DNA of 64,000 bases from Litorimonas taeanensis (GTDB taxonomy: Bacteria > Pseudomonadota > Alphaproteobacteria > Caulobacterales > Maricaulaceae): NCBI RefSeq assembly GCF_003634015.1, contig NZ_RBII01000001.1:806001-870000 (forward strand), in the 5' to 3' direction. Positions 28,239-37,427 of this stretch are shown here, piece after piece; within the stretch, counting starts at the first letter, position 1, and each line of letters starts with the position of its first letter. Position numbers and translations under genes: made by a program. The notes below the pieces were generated by a model. It did no database searches. It was not told where the DNA came from and worked only from the letters and a program-made list of their open reading frames with translations.

Positions 28239-30496
28239 TAAGTTGAAGCGATAATCTCGCCGTGAGCACGTTCTGCCGCTATCACATAAGCACTCGCTCG
28301 CAAGGCTGCAATAATTTGTATTAAATGTCGATTATCTCTGACTTCAACATCCATAACCATATCAAAGAAAACAGGGCTTCGTTTTACAGTCTTAATATTG
28401 ACCATGTTACCCCCTGCATCACCAATGATTCGGGTTAAATCGGCCAAAGCACCAGGTACATGTTCGACTGTCATTGTTATTCGACCGACAGCAGAGGATT
28501 GCTCGGCACTACGTCGCCAGCCTAAATCTAACCACTGTTCTGGATCTATGTCTGTCGAGGAAAGCACGTCACAATCAATGGTATGAATATGAATACCGCC
28601 TTTATTATCTACCGTATTCTGCAAGCCTAAAATTCGGTCTCCTGGAATTGGAGAACAACAACTCGAAAAATGCAGGCTAACCCCGGGTCTGAGACCATCG
28701 CCCTTAACATAAAGAGGGGCTGTAGAATCCTCGATAATATCACGCTGTCTATCCTTAAACGGGACTGGTGTTTCCTTTCGGGCAGGAAAAACTATTTCCA
28801 TAAACTGCGTTAATGAGAGTTTCCCTCGCCCTAAAGCTTCAAACATTTCATCTGCATCTTGCATGTTTTCGCGCTTCACTGCATCACGCATTAGAGCATC
28901 CGAAAAACCTAGTTTCTCTCTTGCAAAAGCATGTTTAGCGAGCAACTCCCCAATACGGGTAAATTCTTCGGCTTCTCCTGTTCGTGTCAAACGGCGTAAA
29001 GCGGACCGGGCTTTACCCGTGACTACAAGGTTTTCCCAACCCTCAGCCGCTTCCTCCTCACCCCCTCGAATGATTTTCACTACATCCCCATTGCTTAGCG
29101 GTCGACGTAATGGGTGTTTCTTCCCATTAACGAGCGCTCCGATGCAGGTATCGCCAATTTTAGTATGCACGGCATAAGCAAAATCAAGAGGCATAGCCCC
29201 GCGCGGCAATGCAATGAGGTCTCCTTTTGGAGTAAATGTGAAAACTTGATCCGTAAACATTTCAAGTTTCGCATGCTCTAGGAATTCACCTGCATCCCCG
29301 CTCTGCTCCATCATTTCGACAAGCGGACGAATACGCTTTAAAGGGTCGCTACCGACTGCTTTAGCGCTCTCAGGGTCAAAACCATAGCTTTGGTCTTTGT
29401 AAGTCCAGTGGGCCGCTACCCCGCGTTCGGCAATATCTTCCATACGTTCTGTACGAATTTGAATTTCTACACGGCGATTGTCAGCGGTTCGTACTGTAGT
29501 GTGTAAGGATTGATATCCATTTGGTTTTGGTACCGATATGAAATCTCGGAACCGGCTCGGAACGGCTCGGTAGGCATCGTGAAGCACATATAACGCATCA
29601 TAACAGTCTTTGCGTTTTTCAACGATAATTCGAAATGCGTAGATATCTGCGACTTCATCAAAACTAATATTTTGGCGCTGGAGTTTTCTCCAAATGGCAT
29701 ATGCCCGCTTCTCTCGTCCGTAAATTCTGGCTTTCAAGCCATATTCATCAAAATAATTGCGTAAAGAGGTCGAAATTTCTGAAATCGCCTCCCCTTGGCT
29801 AGCACGCCAATCATTTAAACGACGCTCCATCGTTTCAAATGCATTGGGATTTATATAACGGAAAGACCAATCTTCTAGCTCGGTGCAAATTCTGTCCATT
29901 CCAACGCGTCTAGCTAGAGGGGCATAAATTTCCATCGTTTCACGAGCAATACGTTGGCGAGACTCTGGCTTTGGGTGAAAGTGTAGTGTGCGCATATTAT
30001 GCAAACGATCGCAGAGCTTTACCAATAACACCCTTACGTCTTTACTCATCGCTAGTACGAATTTTTGAAAATTCTCGGCCTGAGCCTGCTCTTTAGTAGC
30101 ATCAGGCATTGTTACCTGCCCAAGCTTAGTAACTCCATCGACAAGCTCAGCGATCTCTTGAGTGAATTCGGTAGCTAATTCCTCAAACGTCGTATCAGTA
30201 TCCTCCAGAACATCATGCAGTAATGCCGTACAAACCGTCGCAACATCCAAATGTAGATCAGCAAGTATGCCTGCAACTTCGATAGGATGAGCATAATATG
30301 GATCGCCTGAGTGGCGGGTTTGCTCGCCATGTGCTTTCACTGAGAACACATACGCTTTGTTTAACAACGCCTCATCTACAGAAGGGTCATAGGCCCGGAC
30401 GCGCTCGACTAATTCATATTGACGTAGATAAGTCGCTGGCTTTTTCGCGGTTGATTTAGACTTTGTGTCTGCGGAGATATCAATCGGCTTATTCAC
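28238..30496 (-). CDS. rsh: Bifunctional (p)ppGpp synthetase/hydrolase (RSH)
   Basis: Makes and degrades the stringent-response alarmone. The 752-residue protein has, in order, an HD hydrolase (about 45-200; [26 protein letters not shown]), a synthetase domain (about 235-365; [35 protein letters not shown]), TGS (about 405-470), and a C-terminal ACT domain (about 675-750). Intact HD residues and the RFxD-type synthetase motif argue for a bifunctional single Rel/SpoT, as usual in alphaproteobacteria. It lies downstream of rpoZ, with a terminator between. Confidence 0.95.
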   Translation of the reverse strand: MNKPIDISADTKSKSTAKKPATYLRQYELVERVRAYDPSVDEALLNKAYVFSVKAHGEQTRHSGDPYYAHPIEVAGILADLHLDVATVCTALLHDVLEDTDTTFEELATEFTQEIAELVDGVTKLGQVTMPDATKEQAQAENFQKFVLAMSKDVRVLLVKLCDRLHNMRTLHFHPKPESRQRIARETMEIYAPLARRVGMDRICTELEDWSFRYINPNAFETMERRLNDWRASQGEAISEISTSLRNYFDEYGLKARIYGREKRAYAIWRKLQRQNISFDEVADIYAFRIIVEKRKDCYDALYVLHDAYRAVPSRFRDFISVPKPNGYQSLHTTVRTADNRRVEIQIRTERMEDIAERGVAAHWTYKDQSYGFDPESAKAVGSDPLKRIRPLVEMMEQSGDAGEFLEHAKLEMFTDQVFTFTPKGDLIALPRGAMPLDFAYAVHTKIGDTCIGALVNGKKHPLRRPLSNGDVVKIIRGGEEEAAEGWENLVVTGKARSALRRLTRTGEAEEFTRIGELLAKHAFAREKLGFSDALMRDAVKRENMQDADEMFEALGRGKLSLTQFMEIVFPARKETPVPFKDRQRDIIEDSTAPLYVKGDGLRPGVSLHFSSCCSPIPGDRILGLQNTVDNKGGIHIHTIDCDVLSSTDIDPEQWLDLGWRRSAEQSSAVGRITMTVEHVPGALADLTRIIGDAGGNMVNIKTVKRSPVFFDMVMDVEVRDNRHLIQIIAALRASAYVIAAERAHGEIIAST

Positions 30497-30561
30497 AGCT
30501 TAACCTTAACAGCCTATCCATAATCGGCAATCGCAAATTACTGTATTTTCAGCAACAAAAA

Positions 30562-30580
30562 AGCCGCCTGTTAGGCGGCT
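30562..30580 (-). terminator. Rho-independent terminator between rpoZ and rsh
   Basis: AGCCGCCT (30562-30569) pairs with AGGCGGCT (30573-30580) around a 3-base loop. Read on the minus strand the hairpin is followed by a run of six T, so it ends or attenuates the rpoZ transcript before rsh. Confidence 0.88.
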
Positions 30581-30602
30581 ATATTTTTGTAATTTTGTAA
30601 GC

Positions 30603-30977
30603 TTAGAACCGGGAAGAGCTGTCGTTATCTCGGTCGCCTTGAAGAGCGCGTAAGAGGTCGGCTTCGCTCATCTCAGCTTGTGGCGCTGCCTCTCCATGAC
30701 CAATAGCCAATACAGGTGCGTCTTCTTCCTCGTCCGGCAAATCATCATCAAAGATAACTCTCTGCAATCCTACGACGAGGCTCTCACGAAGCTCGTCCAT
30801 ATCTAATGTCTCGTCAGCAAGTTCCCGCAAAGCAACAACTGGAGTTTTATCGTTGTCACGGTCAACTGTAAGCGCTGAACCCGCGGCAATATTGCGCGAG
30901 CGATGCGCTGCCAATAGAACCAAATCAAAGCGATTCGGAACTTTTTCAATACAATCTTCAACGGTAACGCGCGCCAT
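30603..30977 (-). CDS. rpoZ: RNA polymerase omega subunit
   Basis: Small assembly and stability subunit of RNA polymerase. The 124-residue product begins [20 protein letters not shown], with [14 protein letters not shown] and [14 protein letters not shown] typical of omega. The C-terminal half is acidic ([12 protein letters not shown]) and ends in a short, probably disordered tail. It lies next to the stringent-response gene, as in most proteobacteria. Confidence 0.96.
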   Translation of the reverse strand: MARVTVEDCIEKVPNRFDLVLLAAHRSRNIAAGSALTVDRDNDKTPVVALRELADETLDMDELRESLVVGLQRVIFDDDLPDEEEDAPVLAIGHGEAAPQAEMSEADLLRALQGDRDNDSSSRF

Positions 30978-31045
30978 GGAGCATCCTGTTAGTCAGTGTT
31001 TGGCCATTATCAGCAAATAAGCGCGTCCTATATCGCGAGACGGGT

Positions 31046-31543
31046 TTAAACGCAAGCCAGAGATTTCAGCCAATTTCGCTCTATAACATAGTGAGCCAAT
31101 ACATCTTTTGAGTCCAATTGAGCTAACCCATTCGCTGCCGAAAGTTTCGTTACGGGATGCGTCCAACTAGGAGCGACCTCCAATAGAGGCAATAAAACGA
31201 AAGGACGCCCCATTAATCGAGGGTGAGGTAAATTTATCGTTCCTGATTTCACCTCTCCCCTATAGTCAATTACATCCAAATCCATTGGACGGGGTGCATT
31301 AATGACTTTCCGTGTCCTGCCAAATATTGCCTCTACCTCATGCAAGCATTCCAACAGCATTTCAGATGAGAGTTTCGTCGAAACTTCGGCGACCGCGTTT
31401 ATATAATCTGGAGATCCCTTTCCTGCAGGCCAAGCAGGGCTATGCCAGAGTGAGGAAATGGCCCGCACGACGACAGCCCTATCATGTAAGACATTCAATG
31501 CTTCAATGAAATTTGCTTTGGGGTTGGACAAATTAGCCCCCAA
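31046..31543 (-). CDS. folK: 2-amino-4-hydroxy-6-hydroxymethyldihydropteridine pyrophosphokinase; start unclear or frameshifted
   Basis: Pyrophosphorylates hydroxymethyl-dihydropterin in folate synthesis. HPPK motifs are clear: LGANLSNPKANF, VVRAISSLWHSPAWP, RPMDLDVIDY and LPHPRLMGRPFVLLPLLEVAP. The usual first strand (IYIALGANL) is encoded in frame upstream of 31543, but no ATG, GTG or TTG precedes it in frame. The only in-frame start is TTG at 31543, which deletes that strand. An ATG at 31563 is one base out of frame across a run of five G (31557-31561). Either a base is missing from the run or an unusual start is used. Confidence 0.85.
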   Translation of the reverse strand: MGANLSNPKANFIEALNVLHDRAVVVRAISSLWHSPAWPAGKGSPDYINAVAEVSTKLSSEMLLECLHEVEAIFGRTRKVINAPRPMDLDVIDYRGEVKSGTINLPHPRLMGRPFVLLPLLEVAPSWTHPVTKLSAANGLAQLDSKDVLAHYVIERNWLKSLACV

Positions 31544-31603
31544 AGCGATATAGATGCCCCCATCACTTAACTTTAATATTTTGCGGTTAACTTTAATAAT
31601 TTT

Positions 31604-32176
31604 ATGGCCTTTTATCCCGACGAACGCATTGCTCTCTTTATAGATGGTGCAAATTTACATTCTACGGGAAAAACACTGGATTATGATATTGATTATAAAA
31701 AGCTGTTAGAACTTTTTAAAAATAAAGGCCGGCTCGTTCTTGCAAAATATTATACTGCCTTATTGGAGCATGACGATTACTCGCCTATCCGCCCTTTAGT
31801 TGACTGGCTAGACTATAATGGTTTTCAGGTCATCACAAAGCCCGCAAAAACCTACACAGATCGTGATGGTCGTAGCCGCGTTAAAGGCAATATGGACATC
31901 GAGATTACCGTAGACATGATGGATATTGCCCCTCACATAGATCATCTGCTTTTAGTCTCTGGTGATGGAGATTTTGCTGCGGTCGTCGATGCTGTCCAAA
32001 AAAAAGGGGTAAGGGTAACAGTTTTATCAACACTGAAATCAAACCCTCCTATGCTTGGGGACGAGCTAAGGCGACAGGCTAATGATGTAATAGACCTTGC
32101 CGATTTGGGAGCAATGATCGGCCGTCCTAAACGTGATTATAGCCACTCAGGTTCTAGCGATGACGAGAGCATATAA
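31604..32176 (+). CDS. NYN-domain protein (LabA/DUF88-like, PIN-fold nuclease)
   Basis: A 190-residue NYN (PIN-like) protein. Acidic active-site residues are visible: D14 in LFIDGANLH, D98 in KGNMDIEITVDM, and D121/D123 in LVSGDGDFAAVV. These match the metal-binding set of PIN/NYN ribonucleases, so RNA cleavage is likely though not shown. The last 20 residues are polar and Ser/Asp-rich. The stop codon is directly followed by the GTG of a uracil-DNA glycosylase gene, so the two form a tight pair. Confidence 0.9.
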   Translation: MAFYPDERIALFIDGANLHSTGKTLDYDIDYKKLLELFKNKGRLVLAKYYTALLEHDDYSPIRPLVDWLDYNGFQVITKPAKTYTDRDGRSRVKGNMDIEITVDMMDIAPHIDHLLLVSGDGDFAAVVDAVQKKGVRVTVLSTLKSNPPMLGDELRRQANDVIDLADLGAMIGRPKRDYSHSGSSDDESI

Positions 32177-32830
32177 GTGAATTTAGACACCCCCTTCGTC
32201 ACAGAACCTCCTTATGAATGCGAACGTTGCCCTCGCTTGCGTCAATTCATTTTAGACAACCGTTTGAAATACCCAAGTTTTTTCAACGGCCCAGTTCCTA
32301 GCTTTGGAGATGCTGATGCAGAGCTCCTCATTATAGGTCTCGCCCCAGGACTCAAAGGCGCAAATGCCACAGGCAGGCCCTTCACTGGGGATTATGCTGG
32401 AGATTTACTCTACGAAACATTGGCTGAGTTTGACTTGTCTAACGGTATGTATGAAGGGTCCGCTAATGACGGGCTAGCCCTTAAACGCGCAATGATTACA
32501 AATGCAGTGCGTTGCGTCCCCCCTCAAAACAAACCCATAGGTGAAGAAATAAATACTTGCCGCGATTATCTTATTTCACAAATGAAAGCGCTTCCTCATC
32601 TAAAAGCCTTACTTTGCCTTGGAAAAATAAGTCACGATAGCACGATAAGAAGCCTTGGACTGAAACTAAAGGATCACCCATTTGCGCATAATGTTGCCTA
32701 TGATTTAGAGGGCGGGGTCACGTTATTTTCAAGTTATCACTGCTCGCGATATAATACGAATACGAAACGCCTAACTGAAAAAATGTTTCATGATGTATTT
32801 AGGGCCATTAAAAGCCATATTGATGAATAA
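32177..32830 (+). CDS. udgB: Type-5 uracil-DNA glycosylase
   Basis: Removes uracil and related deaminated bases from DNA. The 217-residue protein has an N-terminal C-x2-C type CERCPRLR (Fe-S ligand region), motif 1 GLAPGLKGANATGRPFTGD (family 5 has APG where family 4 has Glu), NAVRCVPPQNKP with further cysteines, and motif 2 SSYHCSRYNTNTKRLT. Start is GTG directly after the preceding TAA (zero-base spacing). It converges on smpB. Confidence 0.9.
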   Translation: MNLDTPFVTEPPYECERCPRLRQFILDNRLKYPSFFNGPVPSFGDADAELLIIGLAPGLKGANATGRPFTGDYAGDLLYETLAEFDLSNGMYEGSANDGLALKRAMITNAVRCVPPQNKPIGEEINTCRDYLISQMKALPHLKALLCLGKISHDSTIRSLGLKLKDHPFAHNVAYDLEGGVTLFSSYHCSRYNTNTKRLTEKMFHDVFRAIKSHIDE

Positions 32831-32836
32831 GCGCTG

Positions 32837-33313
32837 TTAGCCTTTTTCACGCATGAGGCGAGCTTTTTGTTTTTGCCAATCTCTATTTTTCTGAGTTTGC
32901 CGCTTATCGTAATTTTGCTTACCAGCCCCTACACCAATTAATATTTTAGCCCGTCCCTCTTTGTTGAAGTAAAGCTTTAAGGGTACAACGGTTCGACCCT
33001 TTCGTTGCGTTTCACCTAACAAAGCATTGATTTCTCGTCGTTTGAGCAACAATTTACGCGGCCGAGTGGGTGAGTGATTAAATTGGCTTGCGGGCGCATA
33101 AATTGGTATATTAGCATTAATCAGCCAAGCCTCATTGCCCTCGACGCTGACATAGGCCTCAGCAATATTAGCCTTTCCCTCGCGCAGTGACTTAACCTCA
33201 GTGCCGACAAGTTGTATTCCAGCCTCTAAATTATCCTCAATAGCATAATTGAAACGTGCTCTACGATTGTCAGCTATTTGCGTTTTAGGTTTATTCTCTT
33301 TGGCTTTAGCCAT
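32837..33313 (-). CDS. smpB: SsrA-binding protein SmpB
   Basis: Binds tmRNA and delivers it to stalled ribosomes. The 158-residue protein has [32 protein letters not shown] and [20 protein letters not shown] in the OB-fold core, and a basic tail ([24 protein letters not shown]) that enters the ribosomal mRNA channel. It follows dapA by 16 bases. No tmRNA gene is visible in this window. Confidence 0.97.
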   Translation of the reverse strand: MAKAKENKPKTQIADNRRARFNYAIEDNLEAGIQLVGTEVKSLREGKANIAEAYVSVEGNEAWLINANIPIYAPASQFNHSPTRPRKLLLKRREINALLGETQRKGRTVVPLKLYFNKEGRAKILIGVGAGKQNYDKRQTQKNRDWQKQKARLMREKG

Positions 33314-33329
33314 TCGTTTGCTTACATCC

Positions 33330-34205
33330 TTACCAGCTTAATTCTGCACGCTTCATAGCCGCTTCAACAGCTTGTTTCGTGGCTTCTGAACAAGGTACAA
33401 TCGGCAACCGAACAGACGGTTCCATTTTCCCCATCAAAGAAAGTGCATATTTAGCAGGTGAAGGACTTGGGCAAAGGAATAAATCCTTGTGCAAACGATC
33501 AAGTTTAGCATTTAGGGCTTTCGCTTTCGTATAGTCCCCCTCTAGCATAGCTTCATGAAAGTCAGAATACAGGCGCGGCGCGATATTAGATCCAACAGAA
33601 ATCGCGCCTTTGCCTCCGTGAACGGAATGCCCCAATGAGGTTCCATCATCACCCGAGAGCTGAATAAAGTCTTCTCCGCAACGATCAATCAAACCTTGAA
33701 CACGGTCAACTTCTCCTGTGGCATCTTTACATCCTATTACGGTTGGAAGTTTAGATAATCTCCCCATCGTATCATTTGTAATATCAACCACACTTCGCCC
33801 AGGAATGTTATAGACAACAATGGGAATGTCGACTGCCTCTGAAATTGCTTTGAAGTGCTGAAAGATACCTTCTTGATTAGGTTTGTTATAATATGGCGTC
33901 ACCACAAGGGCCGCGTCAGCGCCCTCTTCTTTTGCGTGTCGTGCATAAGCCACTGAGACACTCGTCTCATTGGACCCAGCCCCAGCAATTACTGGGACGC
34001 GCCCGTCCGCCGCTTCTACACAAAGCGCAATAACGCGGCGATGTTCCTCATCGGACAGTGTCGCTGATTCTCCCGTCGTTCCACAAGGGACCAGACCATG
34101 TGTACCGTTATCAATTTGCCAATTGACAAATTCTTGGAATGAACCCTCATCAATTTGCCCATTTTTAAAAGGCGTTACTAAGGCTGTTATAGACCCTTTA
34201 ATCAT
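33330..34205 (-). CDS. dapA: 4-hydroxy-tetrahydrodipicolinate synthase
   Basis: Condenses pyruvate and aspartate semialdehyde at the start of lysine and diaminopimelate synthesis. The 291-residue TIM-barrel protein has [10 protein letters not shown] (about 42-51), catalytic Tyr in [13 protein letters not shown], and the Schiff-base lysine in [13 protein letters not shown]. Its product feeds peptidoglycan cross-links, complementing the lytic transglycosylase transcribed divergently 54 bases away. Confidence 0.97.
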   Translation of the reverse strand: MIKGSITALVTPFKNGQIDEGSFQEFVNWQIDNGTHGLVPCGTTGESATLSDEEHRRVIALCVEAADGRVPVIAGAGSNETSVSVAYARHAKEEGADAALVVTPYYNKPNQEGIFQHFKAISEAVDIPIVVYNIPGRSVVDITNDTMGRLSKLPTVIGCKDATGEVDRVQGLIDRCGEDFIQLSGDDGTSLGHSVHGGKGAISVGSNIAPRLYSDFHEAMLEGDYTKAKALNAKLDRLHKDLFLCPSPSPAKYALSLMGKMEPSVRLPIVPCSEATKQAVEAAMKRAELSW

Positions 34206-34259
34206 CTTATACTTTCATGTAGCCACTCAAATCACTCTAAGCGACAGGTGTAGGATTTA

Positions 34260-36365
34260 ATGCAGATATTACGAATGCCTCATAGCTGTCTACTACGACA
34301 TCAGGCAAGCATTGCTTTTACCACATTCGTTAAAGCTATCCAGTCCTTATCTGCAAACTGTGTCCTTATCGGGGCGCTTCTAAGTTTTGGTTTACCTCAA
34401 ACTGTTTTTGCGTCAAACGTTCCGTCACCGCGCCTAAAGCCTGCACCGCCTGCTCTCTCTCAATATTTAAATGACAATGACGCGCGTAACCTAAGAAAAG
34501 CTGTAGCTGCTGCGAAACGAGGAAGTTGGTCCGAATATATCAACCTTCATAATAAAGTAAGAGACCCATTAGCACGCGACCTATTAACTTGGGTAAGAGC
34601 GACTCGTGACCCCAATGCGCCTCAAGAAACACTTAACATAGCAGCACAAAGACTCTCCGACTGGCCGCGTCAAACGACAATTAGAGCAAAAGCTGAAGCC
34701 AACTTATTTGACCGTCCTATTCCCCCCAGAGCTACGATTGAATGGTTTAAGGGCGAAGACCCAGTTTCTGGTGAGGGGCGCATGGCCCTTGCCCGCGCCA
34801 ATTTCGCCATAGGTAATAATGAAGTTGGTGACATGTGGCTTCGCTCTGCTTGGAGGGACTCAAAACTAACCCGCGACCGTCAAAAGACTGTGTTCGGTGA
34901 GTTTAAAACGAAGCTTAAACCTGACGATCATGCCATCAGAGCAGACCATTTGATATGGAATGGAAGATATCATCTAACAAAAGCGCAGGCCCTATTACCA
35001 CATATGGCCAGTAATGAACGAAAGCTTATGGATGCTAGAATACGCGTGGCCACGAATAAATCTGGAATGGATGCCGCCATCAATGCCGTTCCTGTCAAAT
35101 ATAAAAATGATGCTGGGCTTTTATATGAACGTGCAAAATGGCGTAGAAAAAGAAAGACCAAAGATTACGCCCTGCCCGTCTATAAAAGTGTAAAGACAGC
35201 TCCCACAAATATACAGGGTCGGAAAGCTCTATGGCGCGAAGAAAAACTGATGGCTTACTGGCTCATCAGTGAAAAGCGATACAAAGAAGCCTACCAACTC
35301 GCGATAAATCATGGATTTGAACGCGGAACCGAGTTTGCTGAAGCCGAATTTCTTTCTGGATGGCTTGCATTGCAAAAATTGAATAACCGACCAGTTGCGC
35401 AACAACATTTCAAAAATTTAGCGGAGACGGTAACAACGCCGGTCTCCCTTGCAAGAGGATATTATTGGCTTGGGCGAGCCTCAATTGGCGCCGAAAGAGC
35501 CATAGCCTTTCAACAAGCCGCACAATACCAAAACACGTTCTATGGGCACCTTGCTCTTACTGAGATGAGCGACGCCACGCCTACCCTCAATCTTCCCCCA
35601 GAGAATGACTTCAGCTTTTCAGAAGCACAACTTAATGCCGACCCCCGAGTTAGAGCGATGAAGCTTTTAGCCGAGATTGGGGATGAACAGCTTTACTCTC
35701 AATTTTCCTTCCACCTTGATGATGTAGTGGAATCTATTGAGGAGCTTTCTGCTTTATCTAAAATATCCAAAGATTACGGATACATGCGCCCATCACTTCG
35801 CGCAGCAAAGCAAGCCTCCCGTTTTCAAACAATGCTTACGAATTCAGGTTACCCTATAATTCAAGTCATTGAGAATATGCCAAATGATTTTGAGAAAGCG
35901 TTCGTTTACGCCATTGCGCGGCAGGAAACAGAATTTGAAACGAATGCTGTCAGCTCGGCGCGCGCCTATGGGCTAATGCAAATGATCAATTCTACGGCGA
36001 AGTATACGGCAAGGAAACACCGTATACCTTACAGTCAATCAAGACTCCTGAGCGATTCTGATTACGCCGCGACTTTAGGAGCTCATCACTTGAATGACCT
36101 CTTAGAACAATGGGATGGTTCCTATATCCTTGCGGCCGTCTCATATAATGCGGGGCCTCATCGGGCTAAACAGTGGATTAAGACTTATGGTGACCCACGA
36201 AAAGGCGATATAGATCCAATTGACTGGATTGAGTCGACCCCATTTTCGGAAACTCGAAATTATGTTCAGCGTGTGATGGAAAACATGCAAGTTTATAGAG
36301 CACGCCGTAACGGGGACTCTCACCCACTCTATATTGAACGAGATTTAAGATTCGGACAGCAATAG
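34260..36365 (+). CDS. slt: Soluble lytic murein transglycosylase (Slt70-like)
   Basis: Periplasmic muramidase forming 1,6-anhydroMurNAc ends. The 701-residue protein has a hydrophobic, cleavable-looking N-terminus (signal ends near LPQTVFAS, about 50), a long superhelical region (about 70-500), and a C-terminal SLT domain with the catalytic Glu in AIARQETEFETNAVSSARAYG and AAVSYNAGPHRAKQW. The coding region ends one base before the convergent dehydratase stop; no terminator hairpin is obvious there. Confidence 0.93.
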   Translation: MQILRMPHSCLLRHQASIAFTTFVKAIQSLSANCVLIGALLSFGLPQTVFASNVPSPRLKPAPPALSQYLNDNDARNLRKAVAAAKRGSWSEYINLHNKVRDPLARDLLTWVRATRDPNAPQETLNIAAQRLSDWPRQTTIRAKAEANLFDRPIPPRATIEWFKGEDPVSGEGRMALARANFAIGNNEVGDMWLRSAWRDSKLTRDRQKTVFGEFKTKLKPDDHAIRADHLIWNGRYHLTKAQALLPHMASNERKLMDARIRVATNKSGMDAAINAVPVKYKNDAGLLYERAKWRRKRKTKDYALPVYKSVKTAPTNIQGRKALWREEKLMAYWLISEKRYKEAYQLAINHGFERGTEFAEAEFLSGWLALQKLNNRPVAQQHFKNLAETVTTPVSLARGYYWLGRASIGAERAIAFQQAAQYQNTFYGHLALTEMSDATPTLNLPPENDFSFSEAQLNADPRVRAMKLLAEIGDEQLYSQFSFHLDDVVESIEELSALSKISKDYGYMRPSLRAAKQASRFQTMLTNSGYPIIQVIENMPNDFEKAFVYAIARQETEFETNAVSSARAYGLMQMINSTAKYTARKHRIPYSQSRLLSDSDYAATLGAHHLNDLLEQWDGSYILAAVSYNAGPHRAKQWIKTYGDPRKGDIDPIDWIESTPFSETRNYVQRVMENMQVYRARRNGDSHPLYIERDLRFGQQ

Positions 36366-37334
36366 CTAATACAAATTCAATGCTTGCTGAAGGATATCAG
36401 CGTCAACATTTCCTCCAGACGCTATAGCCACAACAAATTCATTCTCTTCGAAAGGCTTATGGCGCATTATAGAAGCAATAGCGACTGCACCTCCTGGCTC
36501 TACAATTAAACCCAGTTCGCGCTTCACTATTGCCATGACTTTTAAGCAGTTCTCATCTGAAGCCGTGAAAACTCCAGACAATGACTTAGAATTAATAGGC
36601 CAAGTAAGTTCTCCCGGTTGCGGGGTCAGTAAAGCATCACATAAAGAAGGCGGCTTTGCTTTTAAAGCCACTCGATAACCATGTCTGAGTGATTGTTGAT
36701 GATCATTATAAGTTTCGGGTTCAGCACCATAGATTCTGCAATCAGGACGTAGCTGATTGAGGGCAAGGCTGGTACCGGCACATAATCCGCCCCCGCCGAG
36801 CCCCGTAACAACGGCCTTCACATCAGGACATTGCGCAGCGATTTCGACACCCACTGTGCCCTGCCCAGAGATTATATGGACATCATCAAATGAAGGCACC
36901 AAAGTTCTGCCCGTACGGGCTGAAATATCTGCAGCTATGGCCTCGCGGCTTTGAGTGTCTCTATCATAAAATTCTATCTCTGCTCCATATGACAAAACCT
37001 TCTCAACTTTTACTTTCGGAGCGTCTTCTGGCATGACTATCAAGGCAGATAACCCGAGTTCATTTGCAGAGACCGCAACGCCTATCGCGTGATTACCAGA
37101 CGAAAAAGCAACCACCCCTTTCTTTGACTCTGCTGGAGATAATTGAGAGAGTCGATTTCTAGCGCCGCGATATTTAAAAGCGCCGCCCTTTTGCATAGTT
37201 TCTGCTTTTATGTAGAGTTTACAACCACATAGACTATCTAACATTTCCGCCCGAATTAGCGGGGTTTTGATAGCATATCCCTCTAAGCTTTGAGCGGCTT
37301 CCATTACAGACAAAAAATTAGGTGCGGCATGCAT
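36366..37334 (-). CDS. PLP-dependent threonine/serine dehydratase (or serine racemase-like)
   Basis: A 322-residue fold-type II PLP enzyme. Schiff-base Lys54 is in MQKGGAFKYRGA; SSGNHAIG binds phosphate; GLGGGGLCAG is the phosphate-binding glycine loop. It lacks the C-terminal ACT domains of biosynthetic IlvA, so it resembles catabolic threonine dehydratase, serine racemase or hydroxyaspartate dehydratase. These cannot be told apart by eye. It is divergent from the acyl-CoA synthetase across 93 bases. Confidence 0.88.
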   Translation of the reverse strand: MHAAPNFLSVMEAAQSLEGYAIKTPLIRAEMLDSLCGCKLYIKAETMQKGGAFKYRGARNRLSQLSPAESKKGVVAFSSGNHAIGVAVSANELGLSALIVMPEDAPKVKVEKVLSYGAEIEFYDRDTQSREAIAADISARTGRTLVPSFDDVHIISGQGTVGVEIAAQCPDVKAVVTGLGGGGLCAGTSLALNQLRPDCRIYGAEPETYNDHQQSLRHGYRVALKAKPPSLCDALLTPQPGELTWPINSKSLSGVFTASDENCLKVMAIVKRELGLIVEPGGAVAIASIMRHKPFEENEFVVAIASGGNVDADILQQALNLY

Positions 37335-37427
37335 GCATTTAGTCCTCTATCTAGACCGTTCCCCATTGACCCTAGCCCCACCACGTGGAAATGAAAGTCC
37401 AAAGAAATATTTAATGGGGGACGACCT

